A DNA stretch of 64,000 nt from Tritrichomonas foetus (lineage: Eukaryota > Parabasalia > Tritrichomonadida > Tritrichomonadidae): assembly GCA_001839685.1 (NCBI GenBank), contig MLAK01000509.1:175232-239231 (forward strand), given 5' to 3'. The position numbers and the translations under genes were made by a program. Of this stretch, positions 28,869-38,529 are shown piece by piece. The notes below the pieces were generated by a model. It saw only the letters and a program-made list of their open reading frames with translations. It did not search any database and was not told where the DNA came from. Position 1 is the first letter of the stretch. Each line of letters begins with the position of its first letter.

Positions 28869-29668
28869 ATTGGGAGAAAAGGATAGAATTGATTAATTAA
28901 AAAAGTTATATAAAAAAATATTCGATTTTTTCTGAAAAAGAAGACTATCTTTCTTAAAAATTCACTAAACTATTCAATATTAAGAATAATATTCATTTAA
29001 ATTTTCTTTCAAAATTTTAAGTGAACTATCACAGATAACAGCATTGATTTTTTCAATAAAATAATTTTCTTTTTTCTATTTTCACTCAATTGACAGATAG
29101 ACCAACCTTATGCTATTTTATTTCAATGAAAAAATACTAAAAAAATTCCTATCACTATTAGAAAAATCCTATTTTATTCAAGATTATCACTAACTCTAAT
29201 GTTGACATTTTTTTTCATATCTGAAATTCAATACTTCAGAAACTTTTTGATAGCGCTGTGAATTGATATTTCATCACATTCGTCAGGAACCAATAATCAT
29301 TTTTTCATGTTGGTGATCTCTACAAAAAGAAGATATAAATGTTTTCGAAATAGTCCGATGATGTTTTTCTTATTAGTTGATTTTTTGCGAATCAATCTCA
29401 AACTCTTTTAATGAGATTTCGTATAAAAATCGATTTTTTATTTAAGCAAATCAAATTTAATCGTTATTTTAAATGTTTCAAAAATAACTTTTGAGATTTT
29501 TGAGGAGATAGTCAAAAATATTTCTTTTCCAGGTTTTTCAGATGAATGAAATCAACCACACGCATATTGTCCAAATTTTTCCTTATTAATTTATGAAAAT
29601 GTAGTATAAATTAATATAATATGAATTTAAAATAAAGTTACATTTCCTTCCCCTTCTGATATATAGAT

Positions 29669-29750
<82 letters not shown>

Positions 29751-29993
29751 ATTATTATTGTTATTATTGTTTGTTTGTTGTTGTGTTTCTCAGAATAGTA
29801 TTTTTTCGTTTTGTTGACTGATATTCAATCAATTTTTTATACAAATTCTAATACAGTATTCACAAATCTCGAGTCAAATAAATTTTTATGTGAGATTTGG
29901 TCATTGAGTTTGTGAACTACAAATATAAGTAATTATCGATAATGAATTAAAAAACGAATGCCTACAATAAACTTATGCTTTATTTATATAATC
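28861..29993. other. Intergenic between the TKL kinase promoter and the RasGAP 3' end
   Basis: AT-rich noncoding sequence. It contains the long T run at 29670-29747 and a run of ATTATTGTTATTATTGTTTG microsatellite just after it. No gene was seen. Confidence 0.55.
29670..29747 (+). repeat. Homopolymer of about 78 T
   Basis: An uninterrupted T run of about 78 bases is followed by TTG/ATT microsatellite sequence. The length in the assembly may be inexact. It lies about 250 bp beyond the stop of the minus-strand RasGAP gene and reads as poly(A) on that strand. Confidence 0.9.
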
Positions 29994-30045
29994 TCAAGTT
30001 GAGCATGATTCATCATTAAATAAATTAGCAGCAATAATTTCAAAA

Positions 30046-30047
30046 TA
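30046..30047. repeat. Left TA target-site duplication of the mariner
   Basis: TA precedes TAGGGTGTCCGG; the partner TA is at 31338-31339. Confidence 0.85.
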
Positions 30048-30075
30048 TAGGGTGTCCGGAGGCGTGATGTCACTA
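30048..30075 (+). repeat. Left mariner inverted repeat
   Basis: TAGGGTGTCCGGAGGCGTGA and the following GTCACTA pair with the right end 31310-31337, with four mismatches. Confidence 0.88.
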
Positions 30076-30250
30076 CCCACATTAGAAGTGAAATCAATAC
30101 ATTATATTTATAAATAATAAACTATGCAATGTTAACATAAAAATTTTGAAAACAATTTTTTTTTCTCTTGACTGAAAATAGAGATAAAGAATCTTTTTCA
30201 TAAAAAAAAAGAATAATTTATAAACGTACACGATGCACGTTTATTAAAAA

Positions 30251-31261
30251 ATGATTGATCAACATTCAATCATAACTTTTCTGCAGCTTGAAGGAAAAAG
30301 GGGCAAAGAAATATATGAAGAAATGAAGAGTGTCTTGAAAGAAAAATGTTTGTCTCAAAGACAAATCTACCGAGTCATGGCAGAACTGAACAGAAGTCAA
30401 AACACACAGCCTGTGAAAAAAGAGAAAAAGTGCCAAAGTTATGATATTCTTGACTGGAAAATTTTAGATGTTTTAACCGAATTTCCACATTCATCGTGTC
30501 GATATATTGCTAATGTTTTAGGTGAACCAAAATCGACAATTTATGATCGTTTAACATCAAAATTAATGTATAAACATGTGCATCTTCGATGGGTGCCACA
30601 TATTCTAACAGAAAATCAAAAGGCCAATAGAGTTTTATTGGCAAAAAAACTTCTTAAAATTTTGAATGCAGAACAAAAAACTAATTTCACCTTTTTAATA
30701 ACAGGAGATGAGTCTTGGTTTTATTCCAAAACTGATTTCAATACACAATGGATTCCTGAAAACTCAGTAATCCCAACTATTCAAAATCCAGGGTTTCAGA
30801 TCACTAAATTTATGGTGACTGTATTTTGGAACCCTCATGGGATAATTCATATTGATGTTTTGCCGCCAAATGAAAAGTTTAATGCTGCATATTATATTAC
30901 AGCCATTATGTCAAAAATTGTTGAGTTTAAAAACTCGAATAATTATAAAAAATTATTTGTTCATTATGACAATGCAAAGCCTCATGTGGCAAAAATTGTC
31001 AAAAAATATATAAATGAAAACTCACTAGAATCAGTTCCACATCCGGCATATTCACCTGATTTGGCGCCTAGCGACTTTTTTTTATTTGGAACTATTAAAT
31101 AAAAAGTTAAAGGAATTGTTTTTGAATCACCAAGCCATTTGATTCAAACAATAGTCCAAATTTTCAATGAAATTCCATCGGAAACTTTGTTTTCAGTTTT
31201 TGCAGAATGGCAAAATAGACTGAAAAAAGTTATTGATGCCAATGGAGACTACATATTTTGA
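30251..31261 (+). pseudogene. Mariner transposase (DD34D) with one in-frame stop
   Basis: The N-terminal part (about residues 1-110) holds the paired-type helix-turn-helix domains (LSQRQIYRVM; SSCRYIANVLGEPKSTIYDR). The catalytic core has Asp in TGDESWF, Asp in VHYDNAKPH and, exactly 34 residues later, Asp in SPDLAPSDFFLF, the mariner DD34D triad. A TAA at 31100-31102 interrupts GTIK-KVKGIVF. The same frame then continues for 52 codons to a TGA at 31259-31261, giving about 336 codons, the normal mariner size. One base change is enough to explain the break. The 283-residue product ends just after the last catalytic Asp and is unlikely to be fully active. Confidence 0.95.
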
Positions 31262-31309
31262 AATACATATCAATAAAAAATGACTTATTAGAAATGACTT
31301 TATTATACT

Positions 31310-31337
31310 TAGTGACATCACATTACCGGACACCCTA
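31310..31337 (-). repeat. Right mariner inverted repeat
   Basis: TAGTGACATCACATTACCGG followed by ACACCCTA, the partner of the left end; TA follows at 31338-31339. Confidence 0.88.
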
Positions 31338-33043
31338 TAATAATCGTGATCACTTCCAACAAAACAATTCTCAATCATTTCGACTATTGACCATACTACT
31401 GGATTTTCTGTTGTTGTTTGTTGATATCTGTTAAAATTTTCAATAACTTTATCATTATTGGTTGATAAATATTGGCATATTAATGCAAAATCATATTGTT
31501 CGAATGCAAATCCAGATGAATTTAAGTTAGAAAGATTCACTAAAAATAGGCATGTTTCTCGTATTAAGTCTTCATCATTAATTGTTGGATCAGATTTCCT
31601 CAAAAGGAAACCTTTAGTTAAAAAATTTCCACATTCTTTTAGTTCTGGATCATTAATTAAGTGTGGCATTATATATCTTAATATAAAAATCGATGAAACT
31701 GTAACTGCTGGTAATAAATTATCTGTAAACTTTCTTCTTGTTGATTTAAATACTGAACTAAATATGAAATTCATATGAAGAGGGATATCCGAACATAAAT
31801 TCATTACGTTACGCATGGTATTATGTAAACATATTTTATTATTAATAATTGCTTCTTTACTTCTCACATCTTTCATATTTTGATTAATGGATTCTTTGAT
31901 TTTTAACATTAGAGGAGATCCATAACTTCCCATTATTGACGATGATGCACAAGTTGCAAGAGTTGAATTTCTGTATAGCTTTGATGGATTATCAATATTT
32001 TTGACATCATCCATAAAAACACTACGAATAAATGGAGCAAAAACGCCTGCTTCAATTAGCATTGAAAAAATATAGAGTGAAGTTTTTCTGTCAGATGTAT
32101 CAACAAGTGATTGAACAATAGCATGACCAAAGCCAATACCCAAAGCTCTCAATGATGAAATGAATTGGTTATGAATAACTTCCGGTAATAAATTCATAAA
32201 GATATACCTTTCTATACCTTTGAAACTTTGGATGAAAAAAATAAATGATACTCTATTTTTTCTAGCATCAACAAATATATCCGGACCATTTTGAGTCATA
32301 AAAATATATGATATTTCATTAACAGTTATAATACCTTGTGTATTATTGAATTGATATTTTTCTTTTGGAATGTATAACTCAACAGGTGACCCATCCGATG
32401 TTTTGTATATTGCAATCGAAAGATCATTTCTTAGAATTAACCAAAATTTGTCTCCTCGTAATGAAGAATATACAGGAGCAAACATAAGTATTGATAAATC
32501 AATTTTTTGACTTTCTCTGAGTCTTTGAGGAGAGGGAATCAAAAACTTTGCAAATTGAAAGACTATATGATTTTGTTTTTGATAGTCCATATCTTTTATA
32601 ATTAAATGTATTAATAATATTACTGATGTGAATAATATTTTATCATTTGGTGTGATCATTTGAAAAAATCGTTCAATATCTAACTTTGGTACAGATATAA
32701 ATGTAAGTAAATTATTGGGTGGGAGTATAAATTTCATTTGCATTAAAATATCCCAAAATGCTCTAAGAAAAGGATTTGGATTTTTCCCAATATTAAATAG
32801 ATTATCAACAATTTCTGGTGGGAGTGGTTTTTGAAGAAATGCATACAAGGCTGTATATGATACTTTACAACCTATTCGATACCAATATGTATCAATATCT
32901 TTTGGAATTTGAAACTTGTTCATTGGAATGCTGGAAAAATCAATATTTAACGTGAATTTTTTATCATTGATAAGCTTGAGATTTTCGATATGAATAGAAT
33001 TCATTGGTTTGAGCGTAAATTTTAAGAAATCATTGTTGTGCAG

Positions 33044-33057
33044 CATCGAGTTAATGA
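33044..33057 (-). promoter_or_regulatory. Initiator-like TCATTAACTCG-ATG
   Basis: A TCA core lies 11 nt before the RasGAP start codon. Confidence 0.35.
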
Positions 33058-33930
33058 TGTGAAAACGAAGTCAAGTTTTCCAAATTCATTATTCAATGTT
33101 CATTGAATCTAGAATTAATCCTTTCTGTGATTCCCTTCAATATTCCATGTAAGTCAATAAACAAATTGAAATACACAAGTTGAATTATTTACAGATATTT
33201 TTGTGAAATTGATGAAAAACATAAATTTGAATGAAGAATAGCTTTGAAAAATGATTTACAGAAAAGTAAAATACATCAGATTTGGGATGACAGATTTCTG
33301 ATCATAAAGCAAGTGATATATTATTTTCTTATTGGTAAATTAAAAACAAATGAGACACTGTCATATATTACTACTACATTATAATTTTGCCAAAAAGGTG
33401 AATTTTATTGAACGAGCTATATAATGAATAAAACTGAGTTTCCATAAAAAGAGGGAAGAAACATAAGCAAATTGGAATAATCTTAACACTTTTCATTTCA
33501 GTCATTTTATCCATGAAAACCAATAGTAATATGAATGAGTACTCCAAATCACAATTATTCTAGCTTGAAACCGTACTTCATTTCCTGCTCACTTTGTTTT
33601 TAATTCTTCATTCGCATTTGTTCTAATTCTTCATTCATATTGTTTCTAACTCTTCATTCATATTGTTTCTCATTCTTCATTCATATTGTTTCTCATTCTT
33701 CATTCATATTGTTTCTAATCCTTCATTCATGTTGTGCCGATTTCTTTAATGATCTTGTTTGTAAATATCACAGTATATACAAAACGATTCTCTTGGAAAT
33801 GAAAATTAAAAGAATATAGAATTTAATGGATAGAAGTTTATTCATATAAAAAAGTCAATCATGATTTTTGTTATATTAACAAAAAGAACAATAAAAAACA
33901 TAACATTCAACTGGAACTGCAAAATCTGAG
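33058..33930. other. Intergenic with a tandem repeat
   Basis: AT-rich noncoding sequence, apart from the 23-bp repeat at about 33598-33732 described separately. Confidence 0.5.
33598..33732. repeat. 23-bp tandem repeat, about six copies
   Basis: The unit TTCTTCATTCATATTGTTTCT(C/A)A recurs with small changes; the first and last copies are diverged. It is noncoding and lies about 200 bp beyond the stop of the Sec20-like gene. Confidence 0.88.
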
Positions 33931-34794
33931 TTAAAGTGGAACTTCACTGGGCGCCGGCGTAGGACTTGCATTCATTGCTTCAACAGTTTTTGCTTCAATT
34001 GGAATATTAATGCTTATTTTTGACAATAAATTTTTCATGAAAATTAAAAATCGATAGAAATATACAGTAAGTTTGGTAATGATAGTTACAACTAGGTTAT
34101 TAGTAAGTCTTCTGTAGACAACAAAGGCCACCGATAATGCAAAAATCACTAAAGATGCATTGAGGAGGTATCTATCCCAATTCTGGGCAATTCGCAATTT
34201 TATCAAAGACATTTTCGCTTTTGATTGAGCAATTTCAGCACGCAAAGCTGCACTATTTATTCCTTGTAATTCTTCTGTTGATTCTTCCATTAATAAGATC
34301 GAATGTTCGCTGGCCATAATCTGTTCTTGAATGATTTCACGTGTTCTTTCGAGATGTGAAGTTATATCACTTGCTAAAGCTGCAGTATTTTGGTTCTTTT
34401 TTAAAACTGTGTTGATTATTTCATCATTGGCGGAATTATCAGCGAGAAGTCGATCGCGCTTCTGTTTCATGGATTCAGCGTTCATTTTGAGAATAGCTTC
34501 GTTGGCCGCATTAACAGTTGAGCGTCTTCTGATGCGGAATTGATCGAGATTTATACCGAGTTGATTGAGCGTGTTCTCGAGGTGCTCCTGGCGTTTGTCA
34601 GTTGGAATTCTATCGTCTTTTCGAATGAATGAGAATAATTTATCGGTTGAATAGTCGATCGATCCTTCAATTCGAATTAAATCTCTTTTTATTGCATCGA
34701 CTGAATCGCCTGTTTCAGGGGATTTTGAAATTCGAAGCAAACCTGCCTCAAATTCTTCTGCTAGTGTTCTTAAATGGTTTATTTCTTCTTCCAT
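33931..34794 (-). CDS. Sec20-like Qb-SNARE, 287 aa
   Basis: The protein has helical N-terminal sequence and then a SNARE-like stretch (about residues 138-205: ALASDITSHLERTREIIQEQ, then HSILLMEESTEELQGINSAA and IAQSKAKMSLIKLR). This leads directly to a membrane segment YLLNASLVIFALSVAFVVYR (about 210-229). The order and spacing match Sec20/BNIP1, which works with Use1, Ufe1/Syntaxin 18 and Sec22 in Golgi-to-ER fusion. A second hydrophobic patch (VVTIITKLTVYFYRFLIFM) follows and is unusual for a tail-anchored SNARE. There is no HDEL-type ending. TCAAGATAA precedes the ATG. Confidence 0.72.
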   Translation of the reverse strand: MEEEINHLRTLAEEFEAGLLRISKSPETGDSVDAIKRDLIRIEGSIDYSTDKLFSFIRKDDRIPTDKRQEHLENTLNQLGINLDQFRIRRRSTVNAANEAILKMNAESMKQKRDRLLADNSANDEIINTVLKKNQNTAALASDITSHLERTREIIQEQIMASEHSILLMEESTEELQGINSAALRAEIAQSKAKMSLIKLRIAQNWDRYLLNASLVIFALSVAFVVYRRLTNNLVVTIITKLTVYFYRFLIFMKNLLSKISINIPIEAKTVEAMNASPTPAPSEVPL

Positions 34795-34803
34795 TTATCT
34801 TGA
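34792..34803 (-). promoter_or_regulatory. Initiator-like TCAAGATAA-ATG
   Basis: A TCA core lies 9 nt before the Sec20-like start codon. The 200-bp space to the divergent gene at 34995 probably serves both. Confidence 0.35.
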
Positions 34804-34994
34804 TGTTTCCAAAAGATTGGGCAGTTATTTCACCATTTATTCTGATATTTCACCATTCATCATTGAAGAGAATTTCAATGAACAAAAAACTTGTTTATAT
34901 TAACTTTTTCAGTTGTTATCTGTCTCATAATTCTTAGAATTTAACCAAATAAACTCTGAAATTTCGTTTTCAAGATTGATAAAATTTTATTGAA

Positions 34995-36626
34995 ATGGCG
35001 AGTCGAAGACAGCCTCTTACAGCCCCGAAGGCTCCAAAAGGTGGCGATATAGAAGCTATGCTCAAATTTGTTCATGAACAACAAGCCAAACCATCCGAAG
35101 CTGCAGCCGTTGCAAAACGATTAAAAAAAGTTTCAACACAATCAAAACAGCGAGAACAGTTCGCCGCACAGTCGAAATCATTTATGAACGAACTTAAAAA
35201 TCTCGTCAAACATGCCGAATATTCACAGCAAATGGCAACAGCATCGATGATCGAATTATCTACGACTCTTCCCGAACTCCCCGCTTTGCTAAAACTAGAC
35301 GCTACACTTATGGAACAACGGCAGAAGGACATCGACAAGTGCCAAGGCTATCGCGAAGTCCTGGCAAATTTGAGTTCCCGCACAAAAACGCCTCAAGTTC
35401 AGTCAATGTTTCGAAACTCACTCAACGAATTCAAAACTCACCTCGAAATATTTGAATTTCCAGATTCCTATGAAGAAATTATTGAAATTGTTGAAAAGAC
35501 CAAATTGGCACCTCCCGCAAAGTCAAATTCTTACGACTTTGGCGACCTTCCTCCAGAATGGCAGGCGAAAGGACAGGAGCAAATTGCTGTCTTTACTAAA
35601 ATTGAGCAGGAATTAACTGATTCATATTTACAATGGTTGAAAGAAAACAATTTCGATCCATCTGTTCCTTGTGGCGGTTGGGACGAATTTGAACATCAAC
35701 GTTTTGTTTTATGTGGTGAGAATTACCATGTAGAATTTCCAGATAAATCAAAAGATGATTTACTTCGTCATAAAAGTTGGCATATTCGAACACAGTTTCT
35801 TAATAAAAAACGAGACACACTTCGTGCTGAACTCCGAAAGCGGGTTATTGAATTAAGAGAAGATGCCGCTAGAGATATTCGAGAAAAAGCTGAACAGGCA
35901 GAAAGAGAGCGTTTAGAAGATGAACGACGTTTAGCATTTTCCGAAGAAAAAGCTGAACTAAGTGCAAGACTTCATAAAGAACGAGAAGAAAAACGAAAAC
36001 GTGATGCTGAAAAAGAAGCTAAAGAAGAAGCTGAACGTCAAGCACAACTGGCGGAAGAAATGCGTCAAAAAAGTCTTGCTGAAAAGCAGAAAGCGGAATT
36101 AAAGAGAAAAGTTTTAACTGAAAGGGAAAAACGACTCCAAAGAGAAGCTCAACTCTCTGAACGTAGAAAACAACAAGAAGAACGAGAAAAGGCGGCTTTG
36201 AAACAACGTTTGAAGGTTGCTAAACAAACAGTTGAAGAACGAAAAGCTGCTTACGCTGAAAAACAAATGAAAAAGATCGAGCAACAAACTGCTGCTGCTG
36301 AAGCAGAAGCAGAAAAACAAAAACGTTTAGAAATGCTTGCACAAAGTGTAAGAGATGAATTCGGACTTGATGAGCTCAAAGCCGAAGATCCAGCAAGATT
36401 GACAAAGATCCAACAAATGAGAAGGGATGCGGAAAAAGAAGAAAAACCGATGTACGTGCAAAACCACTTTCCAAGCTCGCTAATTGAAGCGGATCCAAGA
36501 ATTCGTGTAGAAAATGCTTTAAGAGAGGCAGGATTGATGGGATCGGAATACGTCCATCAACTAATGCAACAAATGTCGGCTGTGAGACCTAATTTGACAA
36601 TGCAATCAAATATCAGCTTGCATTGA
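34995..36626 (+). CDS. Coiled-coil protein, CCDC148-like (candidate flagellar/cytoskeletal), 543 aa
   Basis: The N-terminal 170 residues are helical. A globular part follows with LPPEWQAKGQEQIAVFTKIE, CGGWDEFEHQRFVLC and RHKSWHIRTQFL. From about residue 270 to 450 there is a long charged coiled coil rich in Lys, Glu, Arg and Ala (REKAEQAERERLEDERRLAF and similar). The C-terminal 70 residues are again globular (PSSLIEADPRIRVENALREA). The W-x-x-F-x-x-x-x-F pattern ahead of a coiled coil resembles CCDC148, a conserved protein of flagellated eukaryotes. I make that assignment from memory of the layout, so it is tentative. The gene shares a 200-bp divergent promoter region with the Sec20-like gene. 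Confidence 0.6.
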   Translation: MASRRQPLTAPKAPKGGDIEAMLKFVHEQQAKPSEAAAVAKRLKKVSTQSKQREQFAAQSKSFMNELKNLVKHAEYSQQMATASMIELSTTLPELPALLKLDATLMEQRQKDIDKCQGYREVLANLSSRTKTPQVQSMFRNSLNEFKTHLEIFEFPDSYEEIIEIVEKTKLAPPAKSNSYDFGDLPPEWQAKGQEQIAVFTKIEQELTDSYLQWLKENNFDPSVPCGGWDEFEHQRFVLCGENYHVEFPDKSKDDLLRHKSWHIRTQFLNKKRDTLRAELRKRVIELREDAARDIREKAEQAERERLEDERRLAFSEEKAELSARLHKEREEKRKRDAEKEAKEEAERQAQLAEEMRQKSLAEKQKAELKRKVLTEREKRLQREAQLSERRKQQEEREKAALKQRLKVAKQTVEERKAAYAEKQMKKIEQQTAAAEAEAEKQKRLEMLAQSVRDEFGLDELKAEDPARLTKIQQMRRDAEKEEKPMYVQNHFPSSLIEADPRIRVENALREAGLMGSEYVHQLMQQMSAVRPNLTMQSNISLH

Positions 36627-36951
36627 AGATGCGAGCTTTGTTTTAGTGGACTTTTTATTTGTTTGAGATTTCTTCTGTTTTTTTAATAAATTATTTATTG
36701 TTTTGAGTTTATGTTAGATGAATCTAATTTTCTTTGATGAATATATTTTTATTGCCACAATTTGATAATAATCACAAATATACTTCAATGTCTACCAAAA
36801 TGAAATTGCTGTCACAATTTCATGTCAATTATATAAATATTATCCAATTTTCCTTTTTCTTTAATGGAGTCGAGAAATTTAATATGAATCAAGGAATGAA
36901 AACAATAACGAAATATAAAATAAACATATTTACTACATACAAATGAAGACA

Positions 36952-38190
36952 TTAAAAGCCACTAAACTGTTTTTTCTTTTCTTCTTCAAGGATTCTTAAC
37001 AAGTTTGCGCGAAGTGGAGGCGAAGCAGAGTAAGAATAATCAATTTCCCCTCCAAAACGTGACGTACATTTCATTATTCGTGGAATCAAAATTGATGTTT
37101 GAAATCTGTTCCAGCTTGTTGATCGAAGAAAAGGTGATACATTTGTTCGATCCATTAGAATTTGTGCAAATTTTGTTAAGTGCCCATTAATTTTATTTTT
37201 TGAAAGCATTTTTATAAAACTTTTTTGAAATGTTTGAGAATCAACAATTTGTTTCAAATTTTCCGAATTTGATTGTTTAATAATCGAAATTATCGCTGAA
37301 TTTGTAAATGTTGGAGTTTTTCCTTCAATAAATGGACCAATTAAATCATTTACTCTGTGTTTATATAAATATAATAAAACTGGAATTCTACAATCATTAA
37401 ATGAATCAACTTTTTCAAAAAATTCTTCAAAACTTTGAATTATAGAAAAATTATTTGTTGATTCTTTATAATCAGTGATTTCTTTAACCAATTTTAAGAA
37501 CATATTAGAAATCAGTGGACTTATTTTCTCATCAGAAGCAATAGCCATTAATGCACCAACGATAGCAGGTAAACAAAAAATGTCTTTGAATTCATTTGAA
37601 ATATGAAAAAGCTCTTGAAGAAAAGTAATAACGAAAAACAATTGAGAAGATTTTGCTGATGTTGCAATCAATTGTTCGATTAAACTTTTTTTAATAGGGA
37701 AATTGTCGGAATATTTTCTAATCAATATTATAATTAAATCTTTAAAAGCAAGATTGTTCATATTATTAACAATAAAATTAGGAACAAATGTTAAATTCTT
37801 TAAAATACGACCCTCACTAAAATAACACAAGTTTTGAATGATTTTGCTAAAGCTAATACTGCTTTTTATGTCAAATTTCTTTTCACTTTTTATTAGATTA
37901 TTTAAATATAAAAGTAAATTGTTATTTTCTAATAAAGCATTTTGTAATTCTTTTGATCCCTTTTCGAAAATCATAAAAAGATTTTTTGATATTTGGCATG
38001 AATGGACGTCACAACTTTTTGGGTTTATTATGTGATTCAAAATTTCATTAATGTTTAATAAAATGAAATTGATAAAATTTGGATTGCTTGTTGTAACCAT
38101 TTTTGGAAAATTTCCATCATTCACTATTTCTGAATATAGAATGGAAGCATCTAAGTCAATCATTTCAGGTGTGGAATATTTGGTATTCAT
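36952..38190 (-). CDS. Alpha-helical repeat protein, possibly SAPS/PP6-regulatory-like, 412 aa
   Basis: I do not recognise it with certainty. The protein is almost wholly alpha-helical with HEAT/ARM-like phrases (NFINFILLNINEILNHIINP, SISFSKIIQNLCYF, LPAIVGALMAIASDEKISPL). The N-terminal phrase EIVNDGNFPKMVTTSNPNFI is followed by a helix ladder that resembles the start of SAPS-domain proteins, regulatory subunits of PP6-type phosphatases. The Ser/Arg-rich C-terminus (SYSASPPLRANLLRILEEEK) looks like a linear binding segment. There is no membrane span. TCAATTTCAC precedes the ATG. Confidence 0.7.
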   Translation of the reverse strand: MNTKYSTPEMIDLDASILYSEIVNDGNFPKMVTTSNPNFINFILLNINEILNHIINPKSCDVHSCQISKNLFMIFEKGSKELQNALLENNNLLLYLNNLIKSEKKFDIKSSISFSKIIQNLCYFSEGRILKNLTFVPNFIVNNMNNLAFKDLIIILIRKYSDNFPIKKSLIEQLIATSAKSSQLFFVITFLQELFHISNEFKDIFCLPAIVGALMAIASDEKISPLISNMFLKLVKEITDYKESTNNFSIIQSFEEFFEKVDSFNDCRIPVLLYLYKHRVNDLIGPFIEGKTPTFTNSAIISIIKQSNSENLKQIVDSQTFQKSFIKMLSKNKINGHLTKFAQILMDRTNVSPFLRSTSWNRFQTSILIPRIMKCTSRFGGEIDYSYSASPPLRANLLRILEEEKKKQFSGF

Positions 38191-38200
38191 GTGAAATTGA
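38188..38200 (-). promoter_or_regulatory. Initiator-like TCAATTTCAC-ATG
   Basis: A TCA core lies 10 nt before the start codon of the helical-repeat gene. Confidence 0.35.
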
Positions 38201-38521
38201 TCATATGACTAAAAAATGATTTAAATTCAATGAGATTTATCGTTATAAATTGAAAAAAAATCGAACAAATATTCTCTGAAATCACCTTTTCTTCTTTCAA
38301 TCCATATCTCACAGTAAAATATATATTGGAAGACATATATACAAGCAGAAGTAATCTTCACATGACATCATTCGCATAGTATAGTACATTTAATAAGTTG
38401 ATACTTTATCTACTTGAATCATTATATGAAAACTCGTGGAAAAAAATCATTGACCAAATAAAAACGGTTATAACCTAACAAACCTCATGAATCAATTTTT
38501 GTCAAATATTTTCGTATTCTT
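38201..38521. other. Divergent promoter region
   Basis: About 320 bp of AT-rich sequence between divergent genes; no element besides the two TCA sites was seen. Confidence 0.45.
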
Positions 38522-38529
38522 TCAAAATG
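38522..38529 (+). promoter_or_regulatory. Initiator-like TCAAA-ATG
   Basis: TTTCAAAATG places a TCA core 5 nt before the ATG at 38527. The same octamer is found at the BTB gene (48833) and the transposase gene (11216). Confidence 0.4.

Larger units (their letters stand above)
30048..31337 (+). mobile_element. Mariner-family DNA transposon, 1,290 bp
   Basis: Terminal inverted repeats of about 28 bp begin TAGGGTGTCCGG and end in GTGATGTCACTA, with four mismatches in the middle. TA lies on both sides. The element carries one transposase gene on the plus strand and sits in the opposite-strand RasGAP gene. The size, TA duplication and DD34D transposase define a mariner, comparable to the Tvmar1 element known from Trichomonas vaginalis. 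The transposase has one nonsense codon, so this copy is probably not autonomous. Confidence 0.95.
29994..33046 (-). pseudogene. RasGAP-domain gene with its last codons cut off by a mariner insertion
   Basis: Reading from the ATG at 33046, about 300 residues of N-terminal sequence include a PH-like beta-rich part (about 185-265). The RasGAP domain follows: LYRNSTLAT with Arg359 at the arginine-finger position, then IFILRYIMPHLI, matching the FLR-PA motif with its stabilising Arg. So the GAP core looks active and would switch off a Ras-like GTPase. The frame enters the mariner at 31337 and would add about 30 foreign residues (stop at 31193). If the element and one TA copy are set aside, the frame continues as FEIIAANLFNDESCST and stops at 29994-29996. 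The insertion removes only about 15 residues after the GAP domain, so the truncated protein may still work. Confidence 0.8.

Noticed and set aside
36734..36946. 70-codon plus-strand frame between convergent genes
   Set aside because: No coding character; it lies in a 3' flank.
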